Source of the DNA: Chthoniobacter sp.
GTDB lineage: Bacteria; Verrucomicrobiota; Verrucomicrobiia; Chthoniobacterales; Chthoniobacteraceae
DNA length: 64,000 bases
Assembly (NCBI GenBank): GCA_021414005.1
Contig: JAIOPH010000016.1
Location: forward strand, 54,883 to 118,882
Direction of reading: 5' to 3'
In this document: in pieces, positions 27,900 through 37,254 of the stretch
How positions within the stretch are numbered: position 1 is the stretch's first letter
How the letters are laid out: each line of letters opens with the position of its first letter
Program-made: the position numbers and the translations under genes
The notes under the pieces: model-generated
Databases searched by the model: none
Told to the model about the DNA's origin: nothing
What the model saw: only the letters and a program-made list of their open reading frames with translations

Positions 27900-28607
27900 A
27901 TGAGCGGAAAAAAAACTTCGAGAAGTTTGCATATCAGACCGCAAGTCGTTGGCGCTGTTCACTCGCCGGACGCACTCGCCCGCGCGCTCCGGCTCCGGCC
28001 CGGCGATGTCGATTTTCTCGAAATACGCGTCGATGCCTTTGCCCTCGATCCTCTCCCGATCCTGCGCGTCCTGTCCCGGCTGCGCGCGCCGCTCATCATC
28101 ACCGTCCGCCATCCCGCCGAGGGTGGCGCGAACCGCCTCACCACCGCCCACCGCCGCGCGCTGTTCGCCCAGTTCCTGCCGTTCGCCAGTTCCGTGGACA
28201 TCGAGCTGCGCTCGGCCACCCAGCTCGCCACCACCGTTGCCGACGCCCGCGCCTGCGGCGTGCGCGTCATCATTTCCGATCATCATTTCCGCACGATGCC
28301 CTCCACAGCACGCCTCCGGCAAACCATCCACCGGGCACACGCCGCCGGTGCCGACATTTGCAAAATCGCCGCGCTCGCCGAAACCCCGGCAGCGCTCGCG
28401 CAACTCCTCGCCCTTTTCACCCCCACGCCGGCGCTCCCTCTCAGCATCATGGGAATGGGGCACTTTGGAAAAATCTCGCGCCTGCTCCTCGCGCAGGCCG
28501 GCTCGGTGCTGAACTACGGCTACCTCGACGCGCCGAACGCCAGCGGGCAATGGGAGGCCGTACTTTTGAAAAAGCGTCTCGCCGAACTGGACGAGCCCGC
28601 TTCCTGA
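27900..28607 (+). CDS. aroD: Type I 3-dehydroquinate dehydratase
   Basis: Schiff-base class I dehydroquinase, third step of the shikimate pathway. Motifs: DFLEIRVDAF (Glu of the active site), ITVRHPAEGG, ISDHHF (catalytic His), GADICKIAALAE (Schiff-base Lys), and MGMGHFGKISRLLLA plus LNYGYLD with QWEA at the end. Length 235 residues fits a stand-alone type I enzyme. The start at 27900 is only 27 bases from the divergent sugar transferase start. It converges on a receiver gene with a hairpin between them. Confidence 0.93.
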   Translation: MSGKKTSRSLHIRPQVVGAVHSPDALARALRLRPGDVDFLEIRVDAFALDPLPILRVLSRLRAPLIITVRHPAEGGANRLTTAHRRALFAQFLPFASSVDIELRSATQLATTVADARACGVRVIISDHHFRTMPSTARLRQTIHRAHAAGADICKIAALAETPAALAQLLALFTPTPALPLSIMGMGHFGKISRLLLAQAGSVLNYGYLDAPNASGQWEAVLLKKRLAELDEPAS

Positions 28608-28615
28608 ATCGTCGC

Positions 28616-28640
28616 GCGGCGTGACCCCGGCCACGCCCGC
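28616..28640. terminator. Hairpin between convergent aroD and receiver gene
   Basis: GGCGTG (28618-28623) and CACGCC (28632-28637) form a stem around an eight-base loop, and flanking GC bases may extend it with a bulge. It sits in the 41-base gap between two convergent stop codons and could serve both strands. No T-tract is present. Confidence 0.4.
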
Positions 28641-28648
28641 CGAGTTAT

Positions 28649-29026
28649 TCACGCCGCCTTCGAGGGCTGGTGTCCCAGCACCCGCATCAGCGCCGAATAA
28701 ATCTCCGACGGCCCGAGACCCTTGCTCACGTAACCGTTGGCGCCTGCCTTCCGCGCCGCCTGCATTGCGTCCTCGTCGTAACCGAGGCCGGTGAACATCA
28801 CGATCGGCAAATCGGGATGCGTGGCCCGCACTTGCGAGATCAGCGTCAGCCCGTCGATCTTCGGCATGCCGATGTCGAGGATCAGCCCGTCGCAGGGATT
28901 CAGATCGAGCCAGGATTCCACTTTCGTGCTGTCCGTCAGGGACGACGCCACGTGGCCTTTGCCGCGGAGGTAGGTGGTGAGAAAGCGGTTCAGGAGTCGG
29001 TTATCGTCAACAACGAGGAAATTCAT
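28649..29026 (-). CDS. Single-domain response regulator receiver (CheY-like)
   Basis: A 125-residue receiver domain without output domain. VVDDNRLLNRF provides the acidic pocket, LILDIGMPKIDG the phosphoacceptor Asp, MFTGLGYDEDAM the Thr switch and YVSKGLG the conserved Lys. I chose the ATG at 29026 (MNFLVVDDN); the frame runs upstream to 29137 but only in unconserved sequence. No histidine kinase is adjacent. It stands alone, divergent from the TPR-AAA ATPase gene. Confidence 0.9.
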   Translation of the reverse strand: MNFLVVDDNRLLNRFLTTYLRGKGHVASSLTDSTKVESWLDLNPCDGLILDIGMPKIDGLTLISQVRATHPDLPIVMFTGLGYDEDAMQAARKAGANGYVSKGLGPSEIYSALMRVLGHQPSKAA

Positions 29027-29167
29027 GGGATAGATGGTTTGAGCGAATATCGAATTAGCAGCGGCTATGCCACCACTTAGCGGTTTCTCCATGCATTTTT
29101 GCGGCGCACAATTCGTCCAAAATCTACCGCTTGTCACCCTTCACCTGCCACGGGAAACTCCTGACCC

Positions 29168-30523
29168 ATGTCCAAACTCGACCCTCTTCGTCAGGCCGTC
29201 GCCGTCTCGCCCGACAACGTCCCGCTGCTCCTCCTGCTCGCGCAATCCTGCCTCAACGAATGGTCGCTCGACGAGGCCCGCTCCATCTTCGAGCGCGTGC
29301 TGCGACTCGACTCCGCGCGGCCCGAGGCGAAAGCCGGCATCGCCCGCGTGCTGCACCTCGCCGGTAAAACCAGCGAAGCCGTCGTGCGCGCGGAGGCCCT
29401 CCTCGCAGAGCATCCCGATTTTGCCCCCGCGCATCTCCTGCTCGCGCGGCTCCACTCTGGCGAAGGCAACCGCACCGCCGCCCAATCCAACTACGATCAG
29501 GCGCTCGCGCTCGATCCCACGCTGCGCGATGCCGGCTTGGAAAAAGAACTCACCGGCGGAGCGCCGAAGCCCGCTCCCGAGGAGCCGGAAAAAGTCACCG
29601 CCCAAGGCTGGACGCCCGAGGGCGACGAGGAGGACAAGCCCGCCGTGGACGCGAGCGACATCGAGCGCCCGAAGCTCAACTTCGCCGACCTCGGCGGCAT
29701 GGAGTCCGTGAAAGATGAGATTCGGATGAAGATCATCCACCCACTGAAAAATCCGCAGCTCTTCAAAGCCTACGGCAAAAAAATCGGCGGCGGTGTGCTG
29801 CTCTACGGCCCACCCGGCTGCGGCAAGACCCTCCTCAGCCGCGCCACTGCCGGAGAGATTCAGGCGAATTTTCTGTCCATCGGCATCCACCAGATCCTCG
29901 ACCTCTACCTCGGCAACTCCGAGAAAAACCTCCACGCCCTTTTCGAACTCGCCCGCACTCATGCCCCGTCCGTGCTTTTCTTCGACGAGGTGGACGCCCT
30001 CGCCGCCGACCGCAACGACCTCAAACGCAGCGCGGGCCGCACACTCATCAACCAGTTCCTCGCCGAGATGGACGGCAACGTCGGCAACAACGACGGCCTC
30101 CTCATCCTCGGCGCGACTAACGCGCCATGGCACCTCGACCCCGCCTTCCGCCGGCCGGGCCGTTTCGACCGCATCCTTTTCGTCCCACCGCCCGACGAAC
30201 CCGCGCGCCGCGCCATCATCGAGGTCATGGCCAAAGAAAAGCCGATGGATCGGCTCGACGCCGCCGCCGTGGCGAAAAAAACCAGGGACTTCTCCGGCGC
30301 GGATTTGAAGGCCGTCTTCGACATCGCCATCGAGCGCTCCCTCGCCCGCGCCATGACGGAAAATCGCGTCATCCCACTCAACACCGACGACCTGCTCAAG
30401 TCCGCCAAAGACGTGAAACCCTCGACTAAAGCCTGGTTCGAGAGCGCGAAAAACTACGCGATCTATTCCAACCAAAGCGGCTTCTACGACGACGTGCTGG
30501 AGTTCCTCGGAATCAAGAAATGA
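29168..30523 (+). CDS. TPR-AAA+ ATPase, Vps4/katanin-like
   Basis: A 451-residue protein. Residues 1-120 form about three TPR repeats (SLDEARSIFERVLRLDSARP, RTAAQSNYDQALALDP). An acidic linker (about 130-170) leads to one AAA+ module: FADLGGMESVKDEIR, Walker A GPPGCGKT (214-221), Walker B FFDEVD (271-276), sensor LILGATNAPWHLD and arginine fingers in RRPGRFDR. The C-terminus, W-x-ESAKNYAIYSNQSGFYDDVL, resembles the end of classical meiotic-clade AAA proteins. It probably remodels or disassembles protein complexes recruited by the TPRs. The stop codon is the first base triplet of a palindromic repeat, and the next gene is also a TPR protein. Confidence 0.85.
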   Translation: MSKLDPLRQAVAVSPDNVPLLLLLAQSCLNEWSLDEARSIFERVLRLDSARPEAKAGIARVLHLAGKTSEAVVRAEALLAEHPDFAPAHLLLARLHSGEGNRTAAQSNYDQALALDPTLRDAGLEKELTGGAPKPAPEEPEKVTAQGWTPEGDEEDKPAVDASDIERPKLNFADLGGMESVKDEIRMKIIHPLKNPQLFKAYGKKIGGGVLLYGPPGCGKTLLSRATAGEIQANFLSIGIHQILDLYLGNSEKNLHALFELARTHAPSVLFFDEVDALAADRNDLKRSAGRTLINQFLAEMDGNVGNNDGLLILGATNAPWHLDPAFRRPGRFDRILFVPPPDEPARRAIIEVMAKEKPMDRLDAAAVAKKTRDFSGADLKAVFDIAIERSLARAMTENRVIPLNTDDLLKSAKDVKPSTKAWFESAKNYAIYSNQSGFYDDVLEFLGIKK

Positions 30524-30647
30524 ATGACGAATGCAGAATGTCGAATGACGACAAACTGACGGTGCCCGAAGGCGCGGGCGTCGCGGTCCGTCATTTGCTC
30601 GTTCGTCATTCTTTCGTCATTCCACATTCGTCGTTCGTCATTTTCCC
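30521..30647. repeat. GAATGAC heptamer palindrome, copy 1
   Basis: The left arm is a tandem run of seven-base units (GAATGAC, GAATGCA, GAATGTC, GAATGAC) beginning at the TGA stop codon of the ATPase gene. The right arm carries CGTCATT units in inverted order and ends a few bases before the ATG at 30648. About 30 GC-rich unique bases lie between. The element occupies the whole spacer. A second copy is at 59134-59272. Confidence 0.85.
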
Positions 30648-31910
30648 ATGAGCGACGCCTTCGGCCTCCGTCCGCAAATCATGCGCGGCCTCCAGCTCCG
30701 CGACCTCGGCCGCTACGCCGATGCCGAGAATTGCTTCCGCGAAGCGCTCGCGCAGGAGCCCAACGACGCCTTTGCTCTCCACCAACTCGCCGCCTGCCAG
30801 CTCCAACTGCCCAAACGCCAGTCCGACGCCCTCGCCACCATCGACCGCGCCATCGGCCTCGAACCCAACGACGCCGAGCACCACGTCCTCCGCAGCTACA
30901 TCCTTTCGATCATAGACCGTCCGAAAGACGGACTACTCGCCGCGCAAACCGCACTGGGCTTGGATCCGCACAGCTCGATCGCCTTCACCGCCCAAGCCCA
31001 GGCCCACCTGCAAATGGAGCAGTGGCCCGCCGCCGAGCAGTCTGCCCGACAGGCGCTCGCGCTCGATGCCGACAACTCCTCCGCCGCCAACCAGCTTGCC
31101 CAGGCGCTCCGCCTGCAAAACAAACTCGCGGAAAACGCCTCGCATCTCGCCGGCATGCTCGCCCGCGATCCCGAGGATGCCTTCACCCATGCCAACGCCG
31201 GGTGGGCCGCCCTCCAGCGCGGCCAGCATCGCGCCGCCGAAGAGCACTTCCGCGAAGCCCTCCGCATCGATCCGGACTTCGACTACGCGCGCCACGGCCT
31301 GCTCGAAAGTTACCGCGCGCGCTCGCCGATCTACCGCGCCTACCTGCGCTATTGCTTTTTCATGCAGCGCCTCAGTTCCGGTTCGCGGTGGGCCGTCATC
31401 ATCGGGCTCTACATCGGCTCCCGCGTGGCGCGCGCCATCCCCGGCGGATTCGCCTTCGTCGCGCTCTACATGCTGTTCGTCCTCTGGGTTTGGGTCGCGA
31501 AACCGGTCGGCAATTTCTTTCTGCTCTTCGACTCGTTCGCCCGCTACGCCCTGCGGCCCGACGAGAAACGCGAAGCTGCCGCGGTCGGGGGCGCACTCGC
31601 GCTGGGCCTCGTCGTCCTCCTCGGCACGTTCGTCCTGCGCTGGCCCCACACCATGCCACTCGGCATCGGCCTCATCGCCGCCGCGTTTCCCCTCGCGCTG
31701 ACCTTCACCAACGGCGCCCGCTTTGGCACCTGGCTCTTCGGCAGCATCGCCACGCTCACCATCCTCGGTGCCGCGCTCTCCGCTCTCGCCGGCCATGTCC
31801 CGCTCATCGACGCCGAAGCCGCCATGCAGATTTTCATCGCCGGAATCATCGGCTGCATCGCCACCACCTGGATCGGCAACATCCCCTTCCTCCGCCGCCC
31901 GCCGGAGTGA
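30648..31910 (+). CDS. TPR protein with C-terminal membrane domain
   Basis: A 420-residue protein. Residues 1-220 contain about six TPR units (LGRYADAENCFREALAQEPND, QWPAAEQSARQALALDADN, QHRAAEEHFREALRIDPDFD). The C-terminal 190 residues hold about five membrane helices (GGFAFVALYMLFVLWVWVA, ALALGLVVLLGTFVLRW and others). The TPR region would face the cytoplasm. It follows the TPR-AAA ATPase across a repeat-filled spacer, so the two probably form one functional unit at the membrane. No specific family name is supported. Confidence 0.8.
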   Translation: MSDAFGLRPQIMRGLQLRDLGRYADAENCFREALAQEPNDAFALHQLAACQLQLPKRQSDALATIDRAIGLEPNDAEHHVLRSYILSIIDRPKDGLLAAQTALGLDPHSSIAFTAQAQAHLQMEQWPAAEQSARQALALDADNSSAANQLAQALRLQNKLAENASHLAGMLARDPEDAFTHANAGWAALQRGQHRAAEEHFREALRIDPDFDYARHGLLESYRARSPIYRAYLRYCFFMQRLSSGSRWAVIIGLYIGSRVARAIPGGFAFVALYMLFVLWVWVAKPVGNFFLLFDSFARYALRPDEKREAAAVGGALALGLVVLLGTFVLRWPHTMPLGIGLIAAAFPLALTFTNGARFGTWLFGSIATLTILGAALSALAGHVPLIDAEAAMQIFIAGIIGCIATTWIGNIPFLRRPPE

Positions 31911-31914
31911 ACCG

Positions 31915-32595
31915 CTACGACGCCTTCGCGTAGAGCTGGCTGTTCTCGTCGAGGTCCTTCATCACCGTGCAGAGATAGACGGGCTCGGGATGCACATCGC
32001 GGTATTTGGTGATCTCCGCCTTGTTCAGCACCTTAAAGCCGTAGCGCTCGAACATCTTCGTCCCGCGCCGGTCCTCGAAGACCACCATCTGTCCATACAC
32101 CCGCTTTTCGCCGCAGGCGTAAAGGTAGCGCAGATACGAGTCCACCAGCGCCCGCGAAGTCGCCACCTGCCGCGCATCGGCCAGCAGATTGATGTGAAAA
32201 TGCGCCGTTCGCCGCGGGGCCGCCGGCACCTCGCGCCATGCCGTGCGAAAGATCCACTGCACGAATTTTTTCGACGCCGCCGAGTAGCGGGGATAGCGCA
32301 CGATGCCGCGCAGAAAGAGACTGACGTTTTGGTAGAACGCGTAGCACTGCTGCCGCATTGGCCGCCGCGAACCCATCAGGTAGCCACGGATTTCGCCATT
32401 CACCAGCAGCACAAAGGAGCTCTCCTGCTCCCAGTCCGTGTAGTACGCCGTGAGGTAGTCGGCAAAGAGTTCGCGATCCTCAAACACCGGGTCAATCGGT
32501 TTGCCGAGAAACCCCGTCTCGCAGCACAACTCCCGCACCCGTGCACGGTCGGCCGGTTGGTAGTTGCGGATTTCAAAAAGACGGGCGGGTTCCAT
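31915..32595 (-). CDS. GNAT-like acetyltransferase
   Basis: A 226-residue protein from the ATG at 32595 (MEPARLFEIRNYQPADRARV); a start at 32637 would add 14 residues. The opening IRNYQPADRARVRELCCETG, the strand SSFVLLVNGEIRGYLMGS and the later strand/helix with ATSRALVDSYLRYLYACGEK and GTKMFERYGFKVLNK follow the GNAT fold order, including the terminal F-Y-x-x-x-G-F pattern. Substrate unknown. It converges on the TPR membrane protein gene with four bases between the stops. Confidence 0.7.
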   Translation of the reverse strand: MEPARLFEIRNYQPADRARVRELCCETGFLGKPIDPVFEDRELFADYLTAYYTDWEQESSFVLLVNGEIRGYLMGSRRPMRQQCYAFYQNVSLFLRGIVRYPRYSAASKKFVQWIFRTAWREVPAAPRRTAHFHINLLADARQVATSRALVDSYLRYLYACGEKRVYGQMVVFEDRRGTKMFERYGFKVLNKAEITKYRDVHPEPVYLCTVMKDLDENSQLYAKAS

Positions 32596-32658
32596 GCGCG
32601 GCGATACTGCATCGTCCTTCGCACCCGGGTCAAACATCCGCCGTCCCGATCCGCCAGA

Positions 32659-33843
32659 TCACCGCGTCTCCATCTTGCACGGTAGGGCCAGCTTCCGGCA
32701 GAGCGCCTGCACTGCCGGGGTCAGGCTCTCCCGGGTGCGACCGTGGAGCAGATGCTCCGCCTCCGCATTTTCCGGCGGCACCCCGCGGCGCAGCGCATCA
32801 AAGTAGGCCGCCATACTCACGCCGTCGCCTTTCACGTCGTGGTGCAAAAAATAGTACGCGAGCAGTGCCGAGGAGTTGTAGAGCGGATACGCCGTGACGG
32901 CCTTCACCTCATCGCGCCATTGCGGCGGACTCAGCACCATGAGCCGCGCGGGCGGGATGAGCAGCAGCTCGCGCCGATCCGGCGTCGCCCGCCATTTCAG
33001 GAGGTAATCGTGCATCGCGCCGTCCAAATTTTGCAGCGCGTAGCGCCCGCGCGTGTACGGCGTCGCCGCCATGCACTCGGCAAATCCCTCATTCAGCCAC
33101 ACCGGCAGCCAGCCGCTCCAGCGCCCTAGAAGCTGGTGCGTCACCTCGTGTTTCAAAACGAAAATTTGTTTCTGAAAATCCAGCGTCAGCCCGTTCGCGC
33201 CCTTCTTGATCCCGAGGTTCGGGAGATCAATGAGCATGCGTCGGCTCGCGCCATCGAAATAACCACCACTCCCCTCGATCCCGCCCGCCGCCTGATACGC
33301 GGCGGCCGTGGAAAACATCGCCACCGCGTATTTCTCCTCCTCCTCGCCGCGCAGTAACCCCAGCGGGAGTGCGATCAGGGCCGCGCGCGTCGCCTCGAAA
33401 ACCGTCACAATGTCCCGCACCACCGGCACTGGCAGCTTCAGATCCGACTCCACCGTAAAGTGCGCGCTCTCGTAGGAATACCGCCCTCCGGCAGTGTCCT
33501 CCGCCACCACGCGGACCTCCACATTTTCCACCACCGCCTCCGCCGGCCACGGCGCGATCCGCTCGGGATCGATCAGCGGTGCCCGGCGATTCCGTGCCCG
33601 CCACTCCCGCACGTAGGCGACATCCGCCGGACTGAGCAGTGCGAACGGCACCACCGTCTTCCCCCGCCCCGGCACCAGCAGCGTCGCGCGCAGGCCATCC
33701 GCCGCCACGATCTCCGCCGCAAACGGTTTCCCCGGCGGACACGTCCATTGCCGCACCTCCTCCCCTCGTCCGTCGGTCCCGACCGCACAAAGCGAGGCCG
33801 CGAGCAGCGCGGTGGAGACTCGGATGGAGGAAAACACGCGCAT
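32659..33843 (-). CDS. Secreted SHD1-like plus gluzincin peptidase (DUF1570-like)
   Basis: A 394-residue protein with an N-terminal signal sequence (MRVFSSIRVSTALLAASLC...). Residues about 30-90 (RQWTCPPGKPFAAEIVAADG to LLSPADVAYVREW) resemble the SLA1-homology-1-type domain common in Planctomycetes and Verrucomicrobia. The second part contains the zinc motif H-E-V-T-H with the downstream WLNEGFAE glutamate, a gluzincin pattern. It is probably a periplasmic or secreted metalloprotease. Substrate unknown. Adjacent minus-strand genes are an acetyltransferase and an amidohydrolase; no clear operon logic. Confidence 0.75.
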   Translation of the reverse strand: MRVFSSIRVSTALLAASLCAVGTDGRGEEVRQWTCPPGKPFAAEIVAADGLRATLLVPGRGKTVVPFALLSPADVAYVREWRARNRRAPLIDPERIAPWPAEAVVENVEVRVVAEDTAGGRYSYESAHFTVESDLKLPVPVVRDIVTVFEATRAALIALPLGLLRGEEEEKYAVAMFSTAAAYQAAGGIEGSGGYFDGASRRMLIDLPNLGIKKGANGLTLDFQKQIFVLKHEVTHQLLGRWSGWLPVWLNEGFAECMAATPYTRGRYALQNLDGAMHDYLLKWRATPDRRELLLIPPARLMVLSPPQWRDEVKAVTAYPLYNSSALLAYYFLHHDVKGDGVSMAAYFDALRRGVPPENAEAEHLLHGRTRESLTPAVQALCRKLALPCKMETR

Positions 33844-33898
33844 CGCTAACCCGGAGGCGCCACACCGGCAAGCGCCGCCGTCCCGCAGGGAAACTGAA

Positions 33899-34873
33899 TC
33901 ACTTCACCTGCCGCAGTAGTCCGTGGAGGCGGGTGAAGGATTCCTCGGAGAAGCCCATCGCGCGCTTGAGCTGGTAGTCGCGCTCCAGCGCGTTTGGGTG
34001 CCGTTCCCAGCGGCGAAAAATTTCCCAGTCGATGAACCCGCGCAGCCACGACCACAGGCCCATGATCGGCACCGGAAAATCGCTGCCGTAGATCATGCGC
34101 GACGCCAGCGGATCGCGGACCGCGGCCCGCGTGTACTCCCCGCGCATCGGCAGATTGAAGGCGCTGTTGTCGCCATACAGGTTCGGAAAACGCGCGGTCA
34201 TTTTCGCAAACGCGGGGAAGTAGTCCGGGTCGCGCAAGCCGCTGCGCGTGGCGCAGTGCGCGGCGATGACGGTGACGCCGCACGCCAGCGGATGCTCCAG
34301 ATGACGCGGGTCGGCGAACTCCGGCCGCACCACCGGCACGGTGTTCTCGCCGCCGGTGTGGGCGAGCAGCGGGATTCCCGCGGCGGCCATTTTTTCCCAA
34401 AACCGGGTGTAACGCCGGTCCCGGCAATCGACGTTGTGGCAGTTGGGCAGGAGCTTGAGCATGACCGCGCCACCGGCGAGGCAGCGGTCGAGTTCGTCGA
34501 GCGAATCGGGTCGCACGGGATGGATCGAGACAGCGGGCCGAAACTCCGGGTGCCGCCGCGCCAGCGCGAGCACGTAGTCATTCGGCACGTGAAAGGAGCC
34601 GGTGTCAGGCATGAGTTCACCCCGTTCGTCATACACCTGCTCCTGCGCGAGAATCACCGCCGCGCCGAGCGACGAGCCACGCACCAGTGCGAGCAGGCGC
34701 TCGACATAGATTTCATCGAAGTCCGGCTGCGTGGTGTCCTGCGGCAGTCCGAGATGCCGGAGCATGAATTTCGCGAGCCAGCGGTGTCGTCCACCGAGTC
34801 GCAGCCAGCACCCGCTGCCGCGCGCGCCATTGCCCACGATGTGAACGTGGCAGTCGATGGGTTGCGGGGCCAT
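33899..34873 (-). CDS. Amidohydrolase-2 family metal-dependent hydrolase
   Basis: A 324-residue TIM-barrel hydrolase. The metal ligands are seen as D-C-H-V-H near the N-terminus, H in LLAHTGGEN, H in VIAAHCATR and D in IYGSDFPVP. The family acts on amides, lactones or decarboxylates aromatic acids; the substrate is not indicated. The stop lies 56 bases before the protease gene start, and the start is 14 bases downstream of the next upstream gene, so cotranscription is likely. Confidence 0.85.
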   Translation of the reverse strand: MAPQPIDCHVHIVGNGARGSGCWLRLGGRHRWLAKFMLRHLGLPQDTTQPDFDEIYVERLLALVRGSSLGAAVILAQEQVYDERGELMPDTGSFHVPNDYVLALARRHPEFRPAVSIHPVRPDSLDELDRCLAGGAVMLKLLPNCHNVDCRDRRYTRFWEKMAAAGIPLLAHTGGENTVPVVRPEFADPRHLEHPLACGVTVIAAHCATRSGLRDPDYFPAFAKMTARFPNLYGDNSAFNLPMRGEYTRAAVRDPLASRMIYGSDFPVPIMGLWSWLRGFIDWEIFRRWERHPNALERDYQLKRAMGFSEESFTRLHGLLRQVK

Positions 34874-34886
34874 GCGCGGGAGAGGG

Positions 34887-35531
34887 CTAGCGGGCGACGC
34901 CCTTTTTCAAATCAGCGTACGACTCGATGAGGTTGGTCTCGATGTGCTTCCAGTCAGCCGCCTGCATGACGCCGGCCGCACGGCGGTCATCGCGGTAGCG
35001 CATCATCCGCGCTCGTTGCTCGGCGGACTTTTTGATCAGCGGATTGCTGACGCCAAACAACTCCTCGGACACGCGGGCCACGGTCGGAGCATACTTTTCC
35101 GGCGCATTCGTCTCGCGGCGAATCTGCCACCAGTCGAGTTCGGTCGCCGCGACTTTGACGGGGTCAAAGCTCTCACCGGAGTTCTCCTGGAGAATCGTGA
35201 AATACTTGACCAGTTCCGGCAGCGCGATTTGCGCCTCATCGCGGTTGGTCGTGGGTTGAAAAAGTTTCGCCGCCTGACCGGCTTTCATCGCGAGTTGCAC
35301 GCTGTCGGCGGGCGAGAAATGGTATTCGTCGTGGTGCAGCTTGTAGAGTTGGACCATCAGATCGTTGTAGTCGTGCTCGTAATAGTCGCGCCACATGGCG
35401 GTTTCGAGTCGCGCCACGGCGGCAGAATCGAAGCCCCGGAGATCTCCCGTGCGCGGCCATAGCGCCCAGGCGAGCACGGCCACCAGCGCGACGACGATGA
35501 GGAGGAAAAGGCGGACGAGGAAACGGATCAT
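34887..35531 (-). CDS. Hypothetical membrane-anchored protein
   Basis: A 214-residue protein with an N-terminal membrane anchor (residues about 3-25, FLVRLFLLIVVALVAVLAWAL) and a helical periplasmic domain rich in Tyr, His and Asp (AMWRDYYEHDYNDLMVQLYK, HHDEYHFSPADSV). No family is recognised, but the amino-acid use and length of open frame support coding. It lies 14 bases upstream of the amidohydrolase gene. Confidence 0.7.
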   Translation of the reverse strand: MIRFLVRLFLLIVVALVAVLAWALWPRTGDLRGFDSAAVARLETAMWRDYYEHDYNDLMVQLYKLHHDEYHFSPADSVQLAMKAGQAAKLFQPTTNRDEAQIALPELVKYFTILQENSGESFDPVKVAATELDWWQIRRETNAPEKYAPTVARVSEELFGVSNPLIKKSAEQRARMMRYRDDRRAAGVMQAADWKHIETNLIESYADLKKGVAR

Positions 35532-35689
35532 GGAATGGGGTTGGTGGAGGTTCAGCGCAGATGTAGCCCGGACGGAGCGCGTTTGGCTAGCTCGCGGAGT
35601 TTTGGGTTTCGATCAGCCGGTCAGACTTTGTTAACGACCTGTCTGCTGCGGCCGGTGAAACGTCCGAGCCCGGCGCGGGGCTCACTCCG

Positions 35690-35761
35690 GCCATGTGACC
35701 ACAAGTGAGGGGGCCTCCGGCACATGGCGTGGACGGCGGCTGGAAGCGCGCTGCTCCTTTG
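35690..35761. repeat. Dispersed repeat copy 2 with 8-bp inverted repeat
   Basis: GCCATGTG (35690-35697) and CACATGGC (35721-35728) form an 8-bp inverted repeat, followed by the 31-base core (35731-35761) shared with 816-846. The rest of the 35532-35769 gap contains a GAGCCC/GGGCTC hairpin near 35666-35683 and no gene. Confidence 0.6.
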
Positions 35762-35769
35762 TTCCCCTT

Positions 35770-37254
35770 CTACTTCGCCGGGTAGCGCCAGACCCAGTCC
35801 GCCTGTTTGGACGACTTCTTCTGCGGGTCGATGACGCCACCGTCGTCGCGTAGATCGGTGCCGACGGAGTAGAGGATAAAGCTGCCATCATCGGTGCGGC
35901 GATAGCGGTAGGGTTCGCCGTTCACGACTTCGACAGGGATGGAGGGGAGAAACTCCGGCACCAGCCCGGCCAGGGCGTCGGGATACGCGCCTCGGGCGAG
36001 CCGAAAGCGCCCCAGCGCGCAGGCGATCCGGGCGTGGTCGGTCATGCTCGCGGCCTGAACATAGCGTTGTTCGATGGATTCAAAGACTGAGGCCATTATT
36101 ACGAAAAGTATGAAACGATATTTCTCCGGCGTGCTTTTCACGTTTTCGGGCGAGGACGGCGCAGAGCGGTCACCGAAGTAGCGCCGTTGGTTCAAATCTA
36201 TTCGCGAAGACAATTCATCGAGGAAATGGTTAAGACGCAACTTGGATTGGTAAAGCCAGCCCGTCGGATACAAGCGCGTATGATTTTTCGTCGTCTCGTC
36301 CGTTCCGGACATGCCTCGAATATCGAGCCGGTTGTCGATGACCAGGTCGATCATTGCGTTTGCACCTCCACGCTCGCAGCTAATGGCGAAGAGGTAATCC
36401 TTCAGCCAGTCGAGTGTGCTGAGGTCGGCTTCGATCTTGCGCAGTTCCGCCTCGGCCCATTGGTGGTTGGCGAGCCCGCTCCACAAGACGTTTTCCATTG
36501 TCCTAGCTATCGCTATGCGGACCAGTCCTGCGATCGCAGATGGCTCTTCCAGTATCGCCGTGGACAGCCGCAGGCCGTCGCGGAAGTCTTCATAGGCCGC
36601 GCTGCTTTGTCCGCAGGCAAGATGCGCGGAAAGGCGAAGTGCGTAAATATTTGAAGCGTTTTGGAGCGGTTGAAAGTGTGGCAGCCCGGCGGAGTAGCCA
36701 TTTTCCCAATGCACCGGAAACCGGCAGTGCAGGCGCGTGCCCGCGTCGTGAAGTTCGGCGAGCGACGCGTCGAAAGTCTCCAGCGCCTTGAGCACATCCG
36801 CCGCGGCGTTTTCACCGGCAGCGGGGAGTATCTTGGCTTCGACGAAATATTTCTGCCAGGCGGCGAGATCGGTCGGCACCTGTTTCACCGGATCAGTGAC
36901 GTTCGGCATCGTGCCGTTATTCGCAGGCGGTAGCTTGAAAGGGTCTGGCACATTTTGCCTCGCTTCGGCGGCCCGAAAAACGGCGTCGAAGATAGGGATG
37001 CTGGCGAAGTTTTCGGCGTCGGGAATTTTCGGCGGGATGTAATCGGTGAACTCGAGCTTCACCCCGCGCGCTTTCGCTTCGACTTCGTAGGCCCGCCACG
37101 CCGCGCGCCCGCGCACTTTTTCGACGAGATAGAAAATGGGGGTGAGAATGCTGACGCCGAAACAGAAGATCGCCAGACCGAACAGCAGGCGAATGATGAG
37201 CGGTCGGCGTTTTGCCGGAGGCACGAGGGGAATAGTGGGAGGATGGGCGTCCAT
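35770..37254 (-). CDS. Hypothetical membrane-anchored protein with processive-pseudopilin-like tail
   Basis: A 494-residue protein. I chose the ATG at 37254 ([16 protein letters not shown]); the open frame continues far upstream but only antisense to leuS. One transmembrane helix lies at about residues 20-42 ([22 protein letters not shown]). The body is helical. The C-terminus ([39 protein letters not shown], then DLRDDGG) is a module found at the end of several verrucomicrobial and planctomycete envelope proteins and resembles type II pseudopilin tails. Function unknown. Divergent from leuS with a 93-base gap. Confidence 0.75.
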   Translation of the reverse strand: MDAHPPTIPLVPPAKRRPLIIRLLFGLAIFCFGVSILTPIFYLVEKVRGRAAWRAYEVEAKARGVKLEFTDYIPPKIPDAENFASIPIFDAVFRAAEARQNVPDPFKLPPANNGTMPNVTDPVKQVPTDLAAWQKYFVEAKILPAAGENAAADVLKALETFDASLAELHDAGTRLHCRFPVHWENGYSAGLPHFQPLQNASNIYALRLSAHLACGQSSAAYEDFRDGLRLSTAILEEPSAIAGLVRIAIARTMENVLWSGLANHQWAEAELRKIEADLSTLDWLKDYLFAISCERGGANAMIDLVIDNRLDIRGMSGTDETTKNHTRLYPTGWLYQSKLRLNHFLDELSSRIDLNQRRYFGDRSAPSSPENVKSTPEKYRFILFVIMASVFESIEQRYVQAASMTDHARIACALGRFRLARGAYPDALAGLVPEFLPSIPVEVVNGEPYRYRRTDDGSFILYSVGTDLRDDGGVIDPQKKSSKQADWVWRYPAK

